DNA of 42,653 nucleotides from the NCBI GenBank assembly GCA_015232935.1, contig JADFYT010000003.1:1-42653 (forward strand), written 5' to 3'. The stretch is from Desulfamplus sp. (lineage in GTDB: Bacteria; Desulfobacterota; Desulfobacteria; Desulfobacterales; Desulfobacteraceae). How positions within the stretch are numbered: position 1 is the stretch's first letter; every line of letters starts with the position of its first letter. Below are positions 14,432 through 22,674 of the stretch, piece by piece. Below the pieces are notes generated by a model. The model worked only from the letters and a program-made list of their open reading frames with translations. It was not told where the DNA came from and ran no database searches. A program made the position numbers and the translations under genes.

Positions 14432-15985
14432 TCAACCATGCACAGCCATGCCAGTGCCTTTAAAAGCTGCTTCAGACATTATTTCAGCAAGCGTAGGATG
14501 AGCATGAATCGTATGAGCTATATCAGATACTGTCAGCCCAAGATTGACCGCAAGGGTTCCTTCTGCAATAAGATCTGTTGCATGAGGCCCTGTAATGTGG
14601 ACACCGAGCACCTTTCCGGTTGCCGTATCCGCCACAATTTTGGCCTCACCTGCAATCTCTCCCATGGCGTGAGCCTTGCCAAGGGCACGAAAGTTTACTG
14701 TTGAACATGTGACATCAAATCCTTGAGCCGCGGCTCCAGCCTCTGTCAATCCAACATTGCCTATTTCAGGCATGGTAAAAATAGCCCCTGGTACGGCATT
14801 GTAATTCATTTTCATAGCATCGGTTATTCCCGTATCCTTGTCAAAAGTTTCTCCCGTATTCTTGTCAGACATGGCATTTGTGGCTGCTATCATACCTTCG
14901 TGAGATGCCACATGTGCAAGCATGATGTGATTCGGCCCCAAAATATCTCCAATAGCATAAACCCCGGGAACTTTGGTTTGCATCTTCTTATTGACCTCGA
15001 TCCAGCCCTTTTCGTTGGTTTCAAGGCCTATATTTTCAAGTCCTAAATCTGCGGCAAGTGGAGATCGACCAATACATACAGCCATTTTATCTGCCTGAAG
15101 TACATGAGGCTGACTTCCAGATTTTACCATTTTTTCCATCCTGGCTTTATCGACAAACGGGGAAATTCCAAGCGTCACAACAAGTTTGCCATCCTTTTTT
15201 TCCGCTTTTTCGACAACCTGATCTGTAATCAATTTTATTTTTCTTTTTTTCATCTCTCTTTGAAGGATAACAGAGCAGGATTCATCCACACTCGGAAGGG
15301 GTAAAAGTCTTGACATTGCTTCAACCACGGTCACGCTTGAACCCAAAGCCGAAAGAATACAGGCAAACTCACATCCAATAACGCCTCCGCCTACAATTAC
15401 TATGGACTTTGGAATTTCATTTAAATTCAGCAGATCATTGCTTGATAGAATGGAGTCTCCGTCAAACGGGAACGCGGGAATATTGAGAGGAGCAGTACCA
15501 GTTGCTATGATAAGAGCATCAAATTGAATCTGTTTTTCATGTTCATCGCCATCCTTGTCGCTACTAATGACGGCTACGATACCCTTGTCCTTTATATATC
15601 CCCTGCCCTGTTCAAACGAGACTTTTGCATGTTGAAGCAAAGAGAGAATCCCTTTGCGCTGGGTTTCAACAATACGTTGTTTTCTGGCCATTATCGAAGT
15701 CATATCAGGTGTTGCCGTGCCATCAAATCTGATTCCAAATTCATTGGCTTCCTTTATCCTCATATAAGTATCGGCCGAAGTCTTCATGATTTTTGAGGGG
15801 ATACAGCCCCAGTTCAGGCAGGTGCCTCCAGGATGCTCCTTTTCTATGAGTGTGACCTCTCCACCAAGTGCTGCCACCCTTAATGCCGCCACATATCCGC
15901 CAGGGCCAGCCCCGATAACAACAACTCTTTTGCCTGTTCTGTTAAGCCCGCCTTGAATTTGCTGTCCGTCTGTTTTTCGTGTCAT
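14432..15985 (-). CDS. lpd: dihydrolipoamide dehydrogenase (E3 / glycine cleavage L-protein)
   Basis: FAD-dependent enzyme that reoxidises the dihydrolipoyl arm of GcvH (and of any 2-oxoacid complexes) with NAD+. The 517 residues from the chosen ATG show the FAD-binding GAGPGG (25-30), the redox disulfide GGTCLNWGC (Cys56 and Cys61), the NAD-binding VGGGVIGCE, and the dimer-interface HAHPTLAEIMSEA carrying the catalytic His-Glu pair. The AAGGAG site is 9 nt before this ATG; an in-frame TTG 24 bases upstream would put that site inside the gene and is rejected. It is somewhat longer than the usual 460-480 residues, with a basic N-terminal extension (1-18) and a loop insertion (about 270-300). 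Divergent from the Lrp-type regulator and the gcv operon. Confidence 0.95.
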   Translation of the reverse strand: MTRKTDGQQIQGGLNRTGKRVVVIGAGPGGYVAALRVAALGGEVTLIEKEHPGGTCLNWGCIPSKIMKTSADTYMRIKEANEFGIRFDGTATPDMTSIMARKQRIVETQRKGILSLLQHAKVSFEQGRGYIKDKGIVAVISSDKDGDEHEKQIQFDALIIATGTAPLNIPAFPFDGDSILSSNDLLNLNEIPKSIVIVGGGVIGCEFACILSALGSSVTVVEAMSRLLPLPSVDESCSVILQREMKKRKIKLITDQVVEKAEKKDGKLVVTLGISPFVDKARMEKMVKSGSQPHVLQADKMAVCIGRSPLAADLGLENIGLETNEKGWIEVNKKMQTKVPGVYAIGDILGPNHIMLAHVASHEGMIAATNAMSDKNTGETFDKDTGITDAMKMNYNAVPGAIFTMPEIGNVGLTEAGAAAQGFDVTCSTVNFRALGKAHAMGEIAGEAKIVADTATGKVLGVHITGPHATDLIAEGTLAVNLGLTVSDIAHTIHAHPTLAEIMSEAAFKGTGMAVHG

Positions 15986-16355
15986 GATATTATAAATCTC
16001 CTTTTTCAATGTTCAATTGCTTTCAATTCGGTTCGGTTCAATTCGATTCTGTTCAGATTTTTGATTTTTCAAAAAAATACTCCCCTCTATAATTGAATAG
16101 CTACAATAACAGCAAATTTGATGAAAAACAATTTTTTTCAATCTTGTTTTTGATGTTTTCATAAATTTATTTAATTTTTATTTGACATTTACACTACAAT
16201 ACATTAATTGATCAAATTATAACAAAGCCCATTGATTCTTATCTTTGCTCAAACCGGAATTTCCATTGTGTGGTCAGCGTGAATTATGGAAACAGCATGA
16301 CAAAATCCTGCGAAAACGGATCTAAACCCTTTACTATAACGGATCTCAACACCCT
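15986..16355. other. 370-bp divergent regulatory region lpd / lrp-type gene
   Basis: No gene. On the lpd side the leader holds repeated TTCAAT/TTCGGTT words, including two exact TTCAATTCG copies 15 bp apart (16022-16030, 16037-16045). The centre is very A/T-rich (16060-16215). TTGACA at 16182-16187 is a good -35 hexamer on the plus strand, but the -10 at proper spacing is poor. TTGATCAA (16208-16215) is palindromic. This is the likely autoregulatory region for the Lrp-family protein. Confidence 0.45.
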
Positions 16356-16799
16356 ATGAAAATTGATGATATTAATATTGAAATTATAAAGGAACTCAAA
16401 GACGGAAGAAAATCCTTCAAAAGCATTGCGGACAAATTAAATGTAACTGAAAATACTGTAAGGACAAGAGTAGCAAAACTCAAAGAGGAAAATGTGCTTG
16501 ATATCTGCGGCCTCTTTGATCCCTCATCTCTTCCTGGCCACAAAATAGTTATTATTGGCATAAAGCTTTCTGAAACAAACCTTGTGGAAAAAGGCGAAGA
16601 GATATCCAAGCTCAGAGGTGTCATTTCAGCCACTGTTGTTACAGGAAGATATGATCTTATTGTTCTGGTTCTGTTCAATGAGGGGTTTGGGCTTCTGGAA
16701 TTTTATACAGACGAGATATCCAGGGTAAAAGGAATACGTTCTGTTGAGACGTTTGTAGTTTATAAATCGTATAAACTTATGGTTCCTTATATCTTGTAG
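16356..16799 (+). CDS. Lrp/AsnC-family transcriptional regulator
   Basis: A 147-residue regulator: N-terminal winged helix-turn-helix (residues 3-55, with SFKSIADKLNVTENTVRTRVAKL as the HTH) and C-terminal RAM ligand-binding domain (about 65-145), with the G-x-x-x-x-x-x-v-t-G-r-y-D-l pattern (GVISATVVTGRYDL). The family forms octamers or dimers of dimers that bind amino acids and regulate amino-acid genes; in E. coli Lrp activates the gcv operon. Sitting between lpd and gcvT, this is very probably the local glycine-system regulator. Phased repeats overlapping its stop codon (16789-16825) are candidate binding sites. No strong ribosome site is visible before the ATG. Confidence 0.9.
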   Translation: MKIDDINIEIIKELKDGRKSFKSIADKLNVTENTVRTRVAKLKEENVLDICGLFDPSSLPGHKIVIIGIKLSETNLVEKGEEISKLRGVISATVVTGRYDLIVLVLFNEGFGLLEFYTDEISRVKGIRSVETFVVYKSYKLMVPYIL

Positions 16800-16825
16800 C
16801 TGACATTGGATATCTTATAGCTGAC
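16789..16825. promoter_or_regulatory. 21-bp-phased direct repeat upstream of gcvT, candidate Lrp sites
   Basis: ATATCTTGTAGCTGAC (16789-16804) and ATATCTTATAGCTGAC (16810-16825) match at 15 of 16 bases and start 21 bp apart, two turns of DNA. A third related copy, CTTACAGCCGACATTG, occurs at 16906-16921 (13 of 16 against 16793-16808). The first copy overlaps the regulator's stop codon. Confidence 0.5.
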
Positions 16826-16921
16826 TTAGACTTCCTGCAAAACCTGATTTTATTCCTTTATTGTGCTGGATGAAAAGCGAGTTACGCAGGAGGGGTCTAT
16901 TGAATCTTACAGCCGACATTG

Positions 16922-16952
16922 AGCAGCGACTCTTTTACGAAAGAGTCATGCT
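16922..16952 (+). promoter_or_regulatory. stem-loop in the gcvT leader
   Basis: GACTCTTT (16928-16935) pairs with AAAGAGTC (16940-16947) around a TACG loop, and AGCA (16922-16925) pairs with TGCT (16949-16952) outside a small internal loop. A T-run (16959-16963) follows after six bases, 22 nt before the gcvT ATG. It could attenuate transcription or control translation. It does not match the glycine-riboswitch core. Confidence 0.5.
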
Positions 16953-16984
16953 TTAGGGTTTTTAAAAAAAACAGGAAATTAATT

Positions 16985-18283
16985 ATGGAAACTACACTGA
17001 AAACAACCCCGCTAAACAGTTGGCACAGAGCAAATGGTGCTAATATGGCAAATTTTGGCGGTTTTGATATGCCGCTCTGGTATGAAACCGGAGTAAAACT
17101 GGAACATCTCGCAGTGGTTGAATCTGCCGGAATTTTTGATACCAGTCATATGGCCTGCGTTATGGTTACAGGAAAAGATGCTTTTAATCTGCTTCAACTG
17201 TGCCACACCAGAGATCTTGACTCTCTTCAAAATGGAAGATGTGTTTATGGCACGATTCTCAACGAGAAAGGGCATGTGATTGACGATGCTATTGTTTACA
17301 GGTTTGATGAGACAAATTACATGGTCTGTGTAAATACCGGTATGGGCGGAACAGTTGCAGGCCATTTTCAAAACCATAAAAGCTCCCTGATTGCGGTTCA
17401 TGAAAGACCTGTAGAGGTAACAGTCACTGATTTGTCCGAAAAGGTATCAAAAATGGATATTCAGGGCAAAAATTCAGCAAAAATCCTGAAAAAAGTTCTT
17501 GAGAATCCCGAAGACCTGTTTGAGAAAATGCCCTATTTCTCTTTTAAGGGAGATTTGAGTGCTGATTCCAGGGCCAGACTTAAAAACGGAACTCCTCTGC
17601 TTCTATCAAGATCTGGTTATACAGGGGAATTTGGCTTTGAGATCTTTATCTCCCCTGATGCCATTGTGCAATTATGGCAAGACATACTTGAAGCTGGAAA
17701 GGAGCATAATCTTGTTGCCTGCGGACTTGGTGCAAGAGACTCCTTAAGAGCCGGTTCAGTTCTTCCCCTGTCTCATCAGGATGTGGGGAACTGGAAATTT
17801 GTCAATACACCGTGGAACTTTGCGTTGCCATACAATGCTGACAAAAGCGGTTTTACAAAGACATTTATTGGCTGCGAAGCACTTCTATGTTCGGAGAATC
17901 TCAAAAATAGAGAGAACATCAAACATGAAGAGAATACAAAGTACACATTTGCGTTTGTCGGGCAAGACTTAAGGAAAATTGGAGCAGGCTCTGACTCTCA
18001 GGTTATTGACGGCAACGGCAAAGCTATTGGAACTGTTCTTACCTGTGCCACTGATATGGCAATAGGCTGGCATAACAATAAAATCTACAGCATCGCTTCA
18101 CCAGATCTACCAGAAGGTTTCAAGGCAAAAGGGATAAGCTGCGGTTTTGTTCTGGTTGACCGAAATCTTGATATTGGTACAAAACTTGTTCTTCAGGAGA
18201 AAAATCGAAAAATCAATGTCACCATTGTAGATGACGTACGGCCACACAGAACAGCAAGAGAGAAGATATCCAACTTTATATAA
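16985..18283 (+). CDS. gcvT: glycine cleavage system T protein (aminomethyltransferase)
   Basis: Transfers the methylene carbon from the aminomethyl-lipoyl arm of GcvH to tetrahydrofolate and releases ammonia; cytoplasmic. The 432-residue protein is longer than the usual 360-400. Family features: FGGFDMPLWY near the N-terminus, FDTSHMACV, the folate-site region around LSRSGYTGEFGFEIF, and GLGARDSLRAGSVLPLSHQD. Part of the extra length is an Asn/Glu/Lys-rich loop near residues 305-322. The ATG has AGGA about 8 nt upstream; an in-frame ATT 66 bases earlier is not a credible start. First gene of the T-H-PA-PB-lipB-lipA block. Confidence 0.93.
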   Translation: METTLKTTPLNSWHRANGANMANFGGFDMPLWYETGVKLEHLAVVESAGIFDTSHMACVMVTGKDAFNLLQLCHTRDLDSLQNGRCVYGTILNEKGHVIDDAIVYRFDETNYMVCVNTGMGGTVAGHFQNHKSSLIAVHERPVEVTVTDLSEKVSKMDIQGKNSAKILKKVLENPEDLFEKMPYFSFKGDLSADSRARLKNGTPLLLSRSGYTGEFGFEIFISPDAIVQLWQDILEAGKEHNLVACGLGARDSLRAGSVLPLSHQDVGNWKFVNTPWNFALPYNADKSGFTKTFIGCEALLCSENLKNRENIKHEENTKYTFAFVGQDLRKIGAGSDSQVIDGNGKAIGTVLTCATDMAIGWHNNKIYSIASPDLPEGFKAKGISCGFVLVDRNLDIGTKLVLQEKNRKINVTIVDDVRPHRTAREKISNFI

Positions 18284-18302
18284 TTGAGTTCCCCATCTTC
18301 TT

Positions 18303-18332
18303 GCCATGAAAATAAATTTTTATTTTCATGGC
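18303..18332 (+). repeat. 14-bp perfect inverted repeat after gcvT
   Basis: GCCATGAAAATAAA (18303-18316) and TTTATTTTCATGGC (18319-18332) are perfect reverse complements around two bases. It lies 20 bp after the gcvT stop and lacks a T-run, so it more likely protects or processes the message between gcvT and gcvH than terminates it. Confidence 0.7.
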
Positions 18333-18350
18333 TCGTAGTGAAAAGGAATT

Positions 18351-18481
18351 CGGCCATAAGCGTTTATCGATGGTATCCAGCGGGTGATTGTTTAAAGCAA
18401 GGTTAATTAATGGCCGCCTAAACAGACATGACCGGATGGGAGTCCGGTCACCCTCAAGCATGAAAACCATGATCTGTTTTC
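18351..18481 (+). ncRNA. structured leader upstream of gcvH, candidate cis-regulatory RNA
   Basis: Three separable helices occur in 130 nt ending 43 nt before gcvH: CGGCCAT (18351-18357) with ATGGCCG (18410-18416); AAACAGACATG (18420-18430) with CATG-A-TCTGTTT (18468-18479, one bulged A); and inside that TGACCGGA (18429-18436) with TCCGGTCA (18443-18450) around a TGGGAG loop. I recognise no known riboswitch class; the conserved glycine-aptamer cores are absent. It may be a local regulatory element or only a processing and stability structure. Confidence 0.4.
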
Positions 18482-18523
18482 ACGGTAAAAATTACAAATC
18501 AAAACAAACAAGGAGAAAATCAA

Positions 18524-18922
18524 ATGAAAGAGCTTAACGAACTTAATCTGCCGGAAGACTTAAAGTATTCTGATGACCATGAGTGGGCAAGAGTTGATGG
18601 AGATATAGTAACTATTGGAATCGATGATTATGCCCAGGATCAGTTGGGTGAAGTGGTTTTTGTTGAAGTACCTGAGGTTGGGGATACCTTCTCTAAAGGA
18701 GATCAGTTTGGAACAGTCGAGTCTGTAAAAGCGGTCTCGGAAATATATACGCCTGTTTCAGGTGAGGTAGTAGAGGCTAACGAAGCTCTTGCAGATGCAC
18801 CGGAACTTATCAACAACTCGCCTTATAAAGATGGATGGATTGTCAAGATAAAAGCTGACGATCTTTCTGAACTTGACAACCTTAAGGACAAAGCATCATA
18901 TTTCCAGATGCTGAAAGGATGA
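18524..18922 (+). CDS. gcvH: glycine cleavage system H protein (lipoyl carrier)
   Basis: Small lipoyl-carrying shuttle that moves the aminomethyl group from the P protein to T and is reoxidised by the L protein. The 132 residues fit the family. The lipoyl lysine is Lys69 in VESVKAVS; the start YSDDHEWARV and the later GWIVKIK are also typical. AAGGAG lies 8 nt before the ATG. Its lipoyl group would be supplied by LipB and LipA encoded in the same operon. The preceding 240-bp gap holds unusual RNA structure. Its stop overlaps an ATG at 18919, but the better gcvPA start is 18928. Confidence 0.97.
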   Translation: MKELNELNLPEDLKYSDDHEWARVDGDIVTIGIDDYAQDQLGEVVFVEVPEVGDTFSKGDQFGTVESVKAVSEIYTPVSGEVVEANEALADAPELINNSPYKDGWIVKIKADDLSELDNLKDKASYFQMLKG

Positions 18923-18927
18923 TTGCC

Positions 18928-20259
18928 ATGCGTTATCTTCCCCATACTGATCAAGATATCAAAGAGATGCTTGCAAAAACAGGCTACAATTCTCTTGATG
19001 ATCTTTTCCCGACAATCCCAAAGAGTTATCGCGTCAAAAAAGAGATGTGTCTGCCCAAGCCTTTGACTGAGTGGGAACTAAATGCACATATGGCAGAGTT
19101 ATCTTCAAAAAATGCGTCAACCTCATCACATAAGGTATTTATTGGTGCAGGGAGCTATCCACATCATATTCCGTCAATCATTCCCTATCTTATATCACGC
19201 TCCGAGTTTATGACAGCCTATACTCCGTACCAACCTGAAATAAGCCAGGGAACATTGCAGGGAATCTATGAATTTCAAACCATGATAACCGAACTGCTGG
19301 GAACAGAAGTTGCAACAGCTTCACACTATGACTGCGGAACAGCTCTTTCTGAAGCTCTTATGATAGCCCTTCGCAAAAAGAAAAAACAGAATAAAGTTGC
19401 GATATCATCTTTGGTTCATCCACACCACAGACAGATTGTTAAAACCTACCTTGAACCTGCCGGATACCAGATGGTCGAACTGCCGTCAAAACCGGACGGC
19501 ACAACTGATCTCTCCCCACTTGATACAATGGATGATATTGCGGCAGTTGCGGTGCAGTCTCCCAACTTTTTCGGATGCATCGAAAATCTTGGTAAAGTTA
19601 AAGAGATTGCAACAAAGAAAAATATATTCTTCATCACATCTTTTACAGAAGCACTTGCCTATGGCCTTTTAAAAAATCCTGGCCACTTTGGAGTAGATAT
19701 TGTTGCAGGCGAAGGCCAAAGCTTTGGTATTGCCCAGTCGTTTGGAGGCCCTGGACTTGGAATTATGACCAGCAGCAAACAGTATGTCAGAGATCTTCCA
19801 GGAAGACTTGTCGGACGGACAAAAGACAGGCGGGGAGAAGACGGTTTTGTTCTTACTCTCTCAACAAGAGAGCAGCATATCAAAAGAGAGAAGGCAAGCT
19901 CCAATATCTGTTCCAACAATGGGCTAAATGCCATGACTGCGGCAATGTATATGGCAACTTTGGGCAAAGTCGGGATCAGAAAAATTGCACAGATCAACCA
20001 TGACAAAGCAATGTTTCTCAAGACAAAACTGGAAGAGACAGGATTCAAGGTACCGTTTGCAACTCCGTTTTTCAATGAGTTTGTAGTCAAGGCACCGGAC
20101 GGATTTGAGGCAAAAAGAGAATCTGTCAAAAAAAGAGGCATTGTAGCAGGGCTTGCTATTGAAAAATATTATCCGACACTTAAAAATCACTACCTTTTCT
20201 GTGCCACCGAGGTCTTTTCCAAAGATGATATTGAGATGCTTGCAAGGGAGTTAAAATGA
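18928..20259 (+). CDS. gcvPA: glycine decarboxylase P protein, subunit 1
   Basis: N-terminal half of the PLP-dependent glycine decarboxylase, which in bacteria with split GcvP pairs with GcvPB; decarboxylates glycine and loads the remainder on GcvH. The 443 residues from the chosen ATG begin MRYLPHTDQDI, typical of the family; an in-frame ATG nine bases earlier overlaps the gcvH stop, but AAGGA is 8 nt from the later one. Also visible are FIGAGSYPHHIPSI and YTPYQPEISQGTLQGIYEFQ. This half lacks the PLP lysine, which is in subunit 2. Five bp separate it from gcvH and 67 bp from gcvPB. Confidence 0.96.
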   Translation: MRYLPHTDQDIKEMLAKTGYNSLDDLFPTIPKSYRVKKEMCLPKPLTEWELNAHMAELSSKNASTSSHKVFIGAGSYPHHIPSIIPYLISRSEFMTAYTPYQPEISQGTLQGIYEFQTMITELLGTEVATASHYDCGTALSEALMIALRKKKKQNKVAISSLVHPHHRQIVKTYLEPAGYQMVELPSKPDGTTDLSPLDTMDDIAAVAVQSPNFFGCIENLGKVKEIATKKNIFFITSFTEALAYGLLKNPGHFGVDIVAGEGQSFGIAQSFGGPGLGIMTSSKQYVRDLPGRLVGRTKDRRGEDGFVLTLSTREQHIKREKASSNICSNNGLNAMTAAMYMATLGKVGIRKIAQINHDKAMFLKTKLEETGFKVPFATPFFNEFVVKAPDGFEAKRESVKKRGIVAGLAIEKYYPTLKNHYLFCATEVFSKDDIEMLARELK

Positions 20260-20326
20260 TTAAAAAAAATATTGCAGCTTCTAAAACTTTTTACAGGTTA
20301 ATCAACTATCTTTTGGAGGTGAAGTG

Positions 20327-21835
20327 ATGGAAGAACATATTGCCAACACATGCAGAGGCGGTGTCCAGAAGTGCCATAACACCCACCAGACCGCAACAAG
20401 CGGTCTTATATTTAAAGAGTCGTTTTTATGGGGAAAGAGTCGTGAAGGAAGATGTGCTGTCTCTATTCCGGCACAAGATGTTGAAGAGTCACTTCTTGAT
20501 CCGGAACTTACGGCAGATGCACCAGAACTTCCCCAGTTGAGCGAGATGGATGTTGTACGCCATTACACACGCCTCTCCCAGTGGAATTTTGGTGTGGATT
20601 CCGGCATGTATCCATTGGGTTCATGCACCATGAAGTACAATCCCAAGACCAATGAGGTTCAGGCTGCCCGTCCCGGATTTTCCGGTGCCCACCCTCTGCT
20701 TGATGAGGATCTGTGTCAGGGTGCCCTTGAGATGATATATAACCTTGAGCAGTATCTTGCTGAAATTACAGGCATGGAGGCGGTTACTCTCCAGCCTGCG
20801 GCAGGAGCTCACGGCGAGCTTGCAGGCATGCTTGCAATCCATGCGTATCATGCAAAAACAGGTCATCAAAGATCAAAAATAATTATCCCTGATACTGCCC
20901 ACGGTACAAACCCGGCCAGTGCAACCCTGTGCGGATATGAATCCATCAACATCCATTCCGGAGAAGATGGCATCCTTACGCCGGAAGCTGTGGCGGCTGT
21001 AATGGATGAAGAGACCGCCGGCATAATGATTACCAATCCCAATACTCTGGGGCTGTTTGAGGAGAGCATCAAAGAGATAGCAGATATTGTCCATGCCAAG
21101 GGGGGGCTTGTGTATGGAGATGGTGCAAACATGAACGCCATCATGGGCATTGTCAAACCTGGTGATCTTGGTATTGATGTCATCCATCTTAATCTTCATA
21201 AAACATTCAGCACGCCTCACGGTGGCGGCGGCCCGGGATCCGGCCCTATTGCTGTTGTCAAAGCCCTTGAACCGTTTTTACCCGTACCAAGAGTTGAAAA
21301 AAAGGATGACAGATACACCTTAGTATATGACAAACCGGATTCAATGGGCAGAATGCTTACATTTCACGGGCATTTTAGCATCCTGGTAAGAGCTTACTCC
21401 TATATTCTTACAATGGGTGCCAAAGGTCTTACCGACGTGAGCAAGCTTGCTGTTCTCAACGCGAACTACATCAAGGAGTCTCTAAGAGGCGATCTGCACC
21501 TGCCATATGACAGGCCATGTATGCATGAGTGCGTATTTACCGATAAATTTCAGGCTGACAATGGAGTCAGCACCCTGGATATGGCAAAACGAATTATGGA
21601 TTACGGGTTTCATCCCCCGACAGTCTATTTCCCGCTTGTTGTTCATGGGGCAATTATGATTGAGCCTACTGAAACAGAGTCAAAAGAGACTATTGATCAA
21701 TTCATTGGGGCATTTAAATCGATTGTTCAAGAGGCAAAAGAGAACCCTGAAATACTCAAGTCAGCTCCTCACCTTGCCAAGCTCTCACGGCTTGATGAGG
21801 TTTCAGCAGCCAGAAAACCGGTTCTCAGAGGATGA
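20327..21835 (+). CDS. gcvPB: glycine decarboxylase P protein, subunit 2 (PLP-binding)
   Basis: C-terminal half of split glycine decarboxylase, 502 residues from the ATG with GGAGG 7 nt upstream (an in-frame GTG three bases earlier is disfavoured). The PLP lysine is in HLNLHKTFSTPHGGGGPGSG, the family's glycine-rich active-site loop. Also visible are YPLGSCTMKYNPK, QPAAGAHGELAG and HGTNPASA, all typical. The product acts in the cytoplasm as a GcvPA-GcvPB heterotetramer. A 7-bp stem (21875-21881 with 21891-21897) and a 101-bp gap separate it from lipB. Confidence 0.96.
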   Translation: MEEHIANTCRGGVQKCHNTHQTATSGLIFKESFLWGKSREGRCAVSIPAQDVEESLLDPELTADAPELPQLSEMDVVRHYTRLSQWNFGVDSGMYPLGSCTMKYNPKTNEVQAARPGFSGAHPLLDEDLCQGALEMIYNLEQYLAEITGMEAVTLQPAAGAHGELAGMLAIHAYHAKTGHQRSKIIIPDTAHGTNPASATLCGYESINIHSGEDGILTPEAVAAVMDEETAGIMITNPNTLGLFEESIKEIADIVHAKGGLVYGDGANMNAIMGIVKPGDLGIDVIHLNLHKTFSTPHGGGGPGSGPIAVVKALEPFLPVPRVEKKDDRYTLVYDKPDSMGRMLTFHGHFSILVRAYSYILTMGAKGLTDVSKLAVLNANYIKESLRGDLHLPYDRPCMHECVFTDKFQADNGVSTLDMAKRIMDYGFHPPTVYFPLVVHGAIMIEPTETESKETIDQFIGAFKSIVQEAKENPEILKSAPHLAKLSRLDEVSAARKPVLRG

Positions 21836-21936
21836 TCAAACATTCATGACCGTTGTATGGCCTGCTCAGAATCATGAAAATGGGGAATCTATTTTCACAT
21901 TAATCAAAATACTGGAGAGAATGATTCATCAAAACA

Positions 21937-22674
21937 GTGGAAATTATTGATTTAAATCTGGTCGATTACATTAAGGCATTTGAGCTTCAAAAGAAAATTG
22001 TCTCTGATAGAATCAATGGCGATATTGAACATGATGTAATTTTGATACTTGAACATCCGGCAGTCTTTACCCTTGGCAAACGTGGGGGAAGGGAAAATCT
22101 TGTAGTATCAGAAGAGTTCTTGAAATCAAGAAATATCGCCATTATCCAGACTGGGCGTGGCGGCAATATAACCTATCATGGCCCGGGACAGATTGTACTC
22201 TACCCGATTGTAAACCTTGAACGAAGGAAAACAGGAGTCTCGGACTTTGTTAATGCTCTTGAAGAGGTCATGATAAGAACTGCTTCAGACTTTGGGGTTA
22301 CTGCGGTAAGGGATGGAAGAAATCATGGTGTTTGGGTTAAAAAAAGGCAGATTGATGGTTCCAGCTTGCAACCGGACATCACTTTGGTTCCAAAGATCAA
22401 TTCAGATTTAGACAATAACATTGATATCTCAGGGATAAACAGCAATGCAAAACTTGGCAGCATTGGATTATCTGTAAAACGGGGAATATCTTTTCACGGT
22501 CTTGCCTTGAACGTAAATCTTGATCTTACCCCTTTTGGCTGGATAAATCCTTGTGGAATGGCGGGAATATCAATGACCTCTCTTGAAAATGAAAGTAAAA
22601 AAAATATTGATATTAAAAATGTAAAAGACAAGTTACTTCACCATTTTAAGAAAATTACAAGCAGCGACCTATGA
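21937..22674 (+). CDS. lipB: lipoyl(octanoyl) transferase
   Basis: Transfers octanoate from acyl-carrier protein to the lipoyl lysine of GcvH and other E2-type domains. The 245 residues contain the family motifs RGGNITYHGPGQIVLYP (about 74-90), the active-site Lys in AKLGSIGLSVKRGISFHGLALNV, and the catalytic Cys in NPCGMAGISMTSL. Between the second and third motif there is an Asn/Asp-rich insertion of about 25-30 residues not present in typical LipB. Start: GTG at 21937 is the only usual start codon near the family N-terminus, because a stop lies 15 bases upstream in frame. It has no ribosome site of its own; a 9-codon mini-ORF with a site overlaps it. Its stop overlaps the lipA ATG as ATGA. 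Confidence 0.92.
   Translation: MEIIDLNLVDYIKAFELQKKIVSDRINGDIEHDVILILEHPAVFTLGKRGGRENLVVSEEFLKSRNIAIIQTGRGGNITYHGPGQIVLYPIVNLERRKTGVSDFVNALEEVMIRTASDFGVTAVRDGRNHGVWVKKRQIDGSSLQPDITLVPKINSDLDNNIDISGINSNAKLGSIGLSVKRGISFHGLALNVNLDLTPFGWINPCGMAGISMTSLENESKKNIDIKNVKDKLLHHFKKITSSDL

Noticed and set aside
16800-16984. Glycine riboswitch upstream of gcvT
   Set aside because: Expected from context, but the conserved aptamer core segments are absent in both this gap and the gcvT-gcvH gap; only unrelated stems are present.
21660-21920. 96-codon plus-strand frame overlapping the end of gcvPB
   Set aside because: It is an out-of-frame shadow of the conserved gcvPB C-terminus. Only its last nine codons, the mini-ORF at the lipB start, have a ribosome site of their own.
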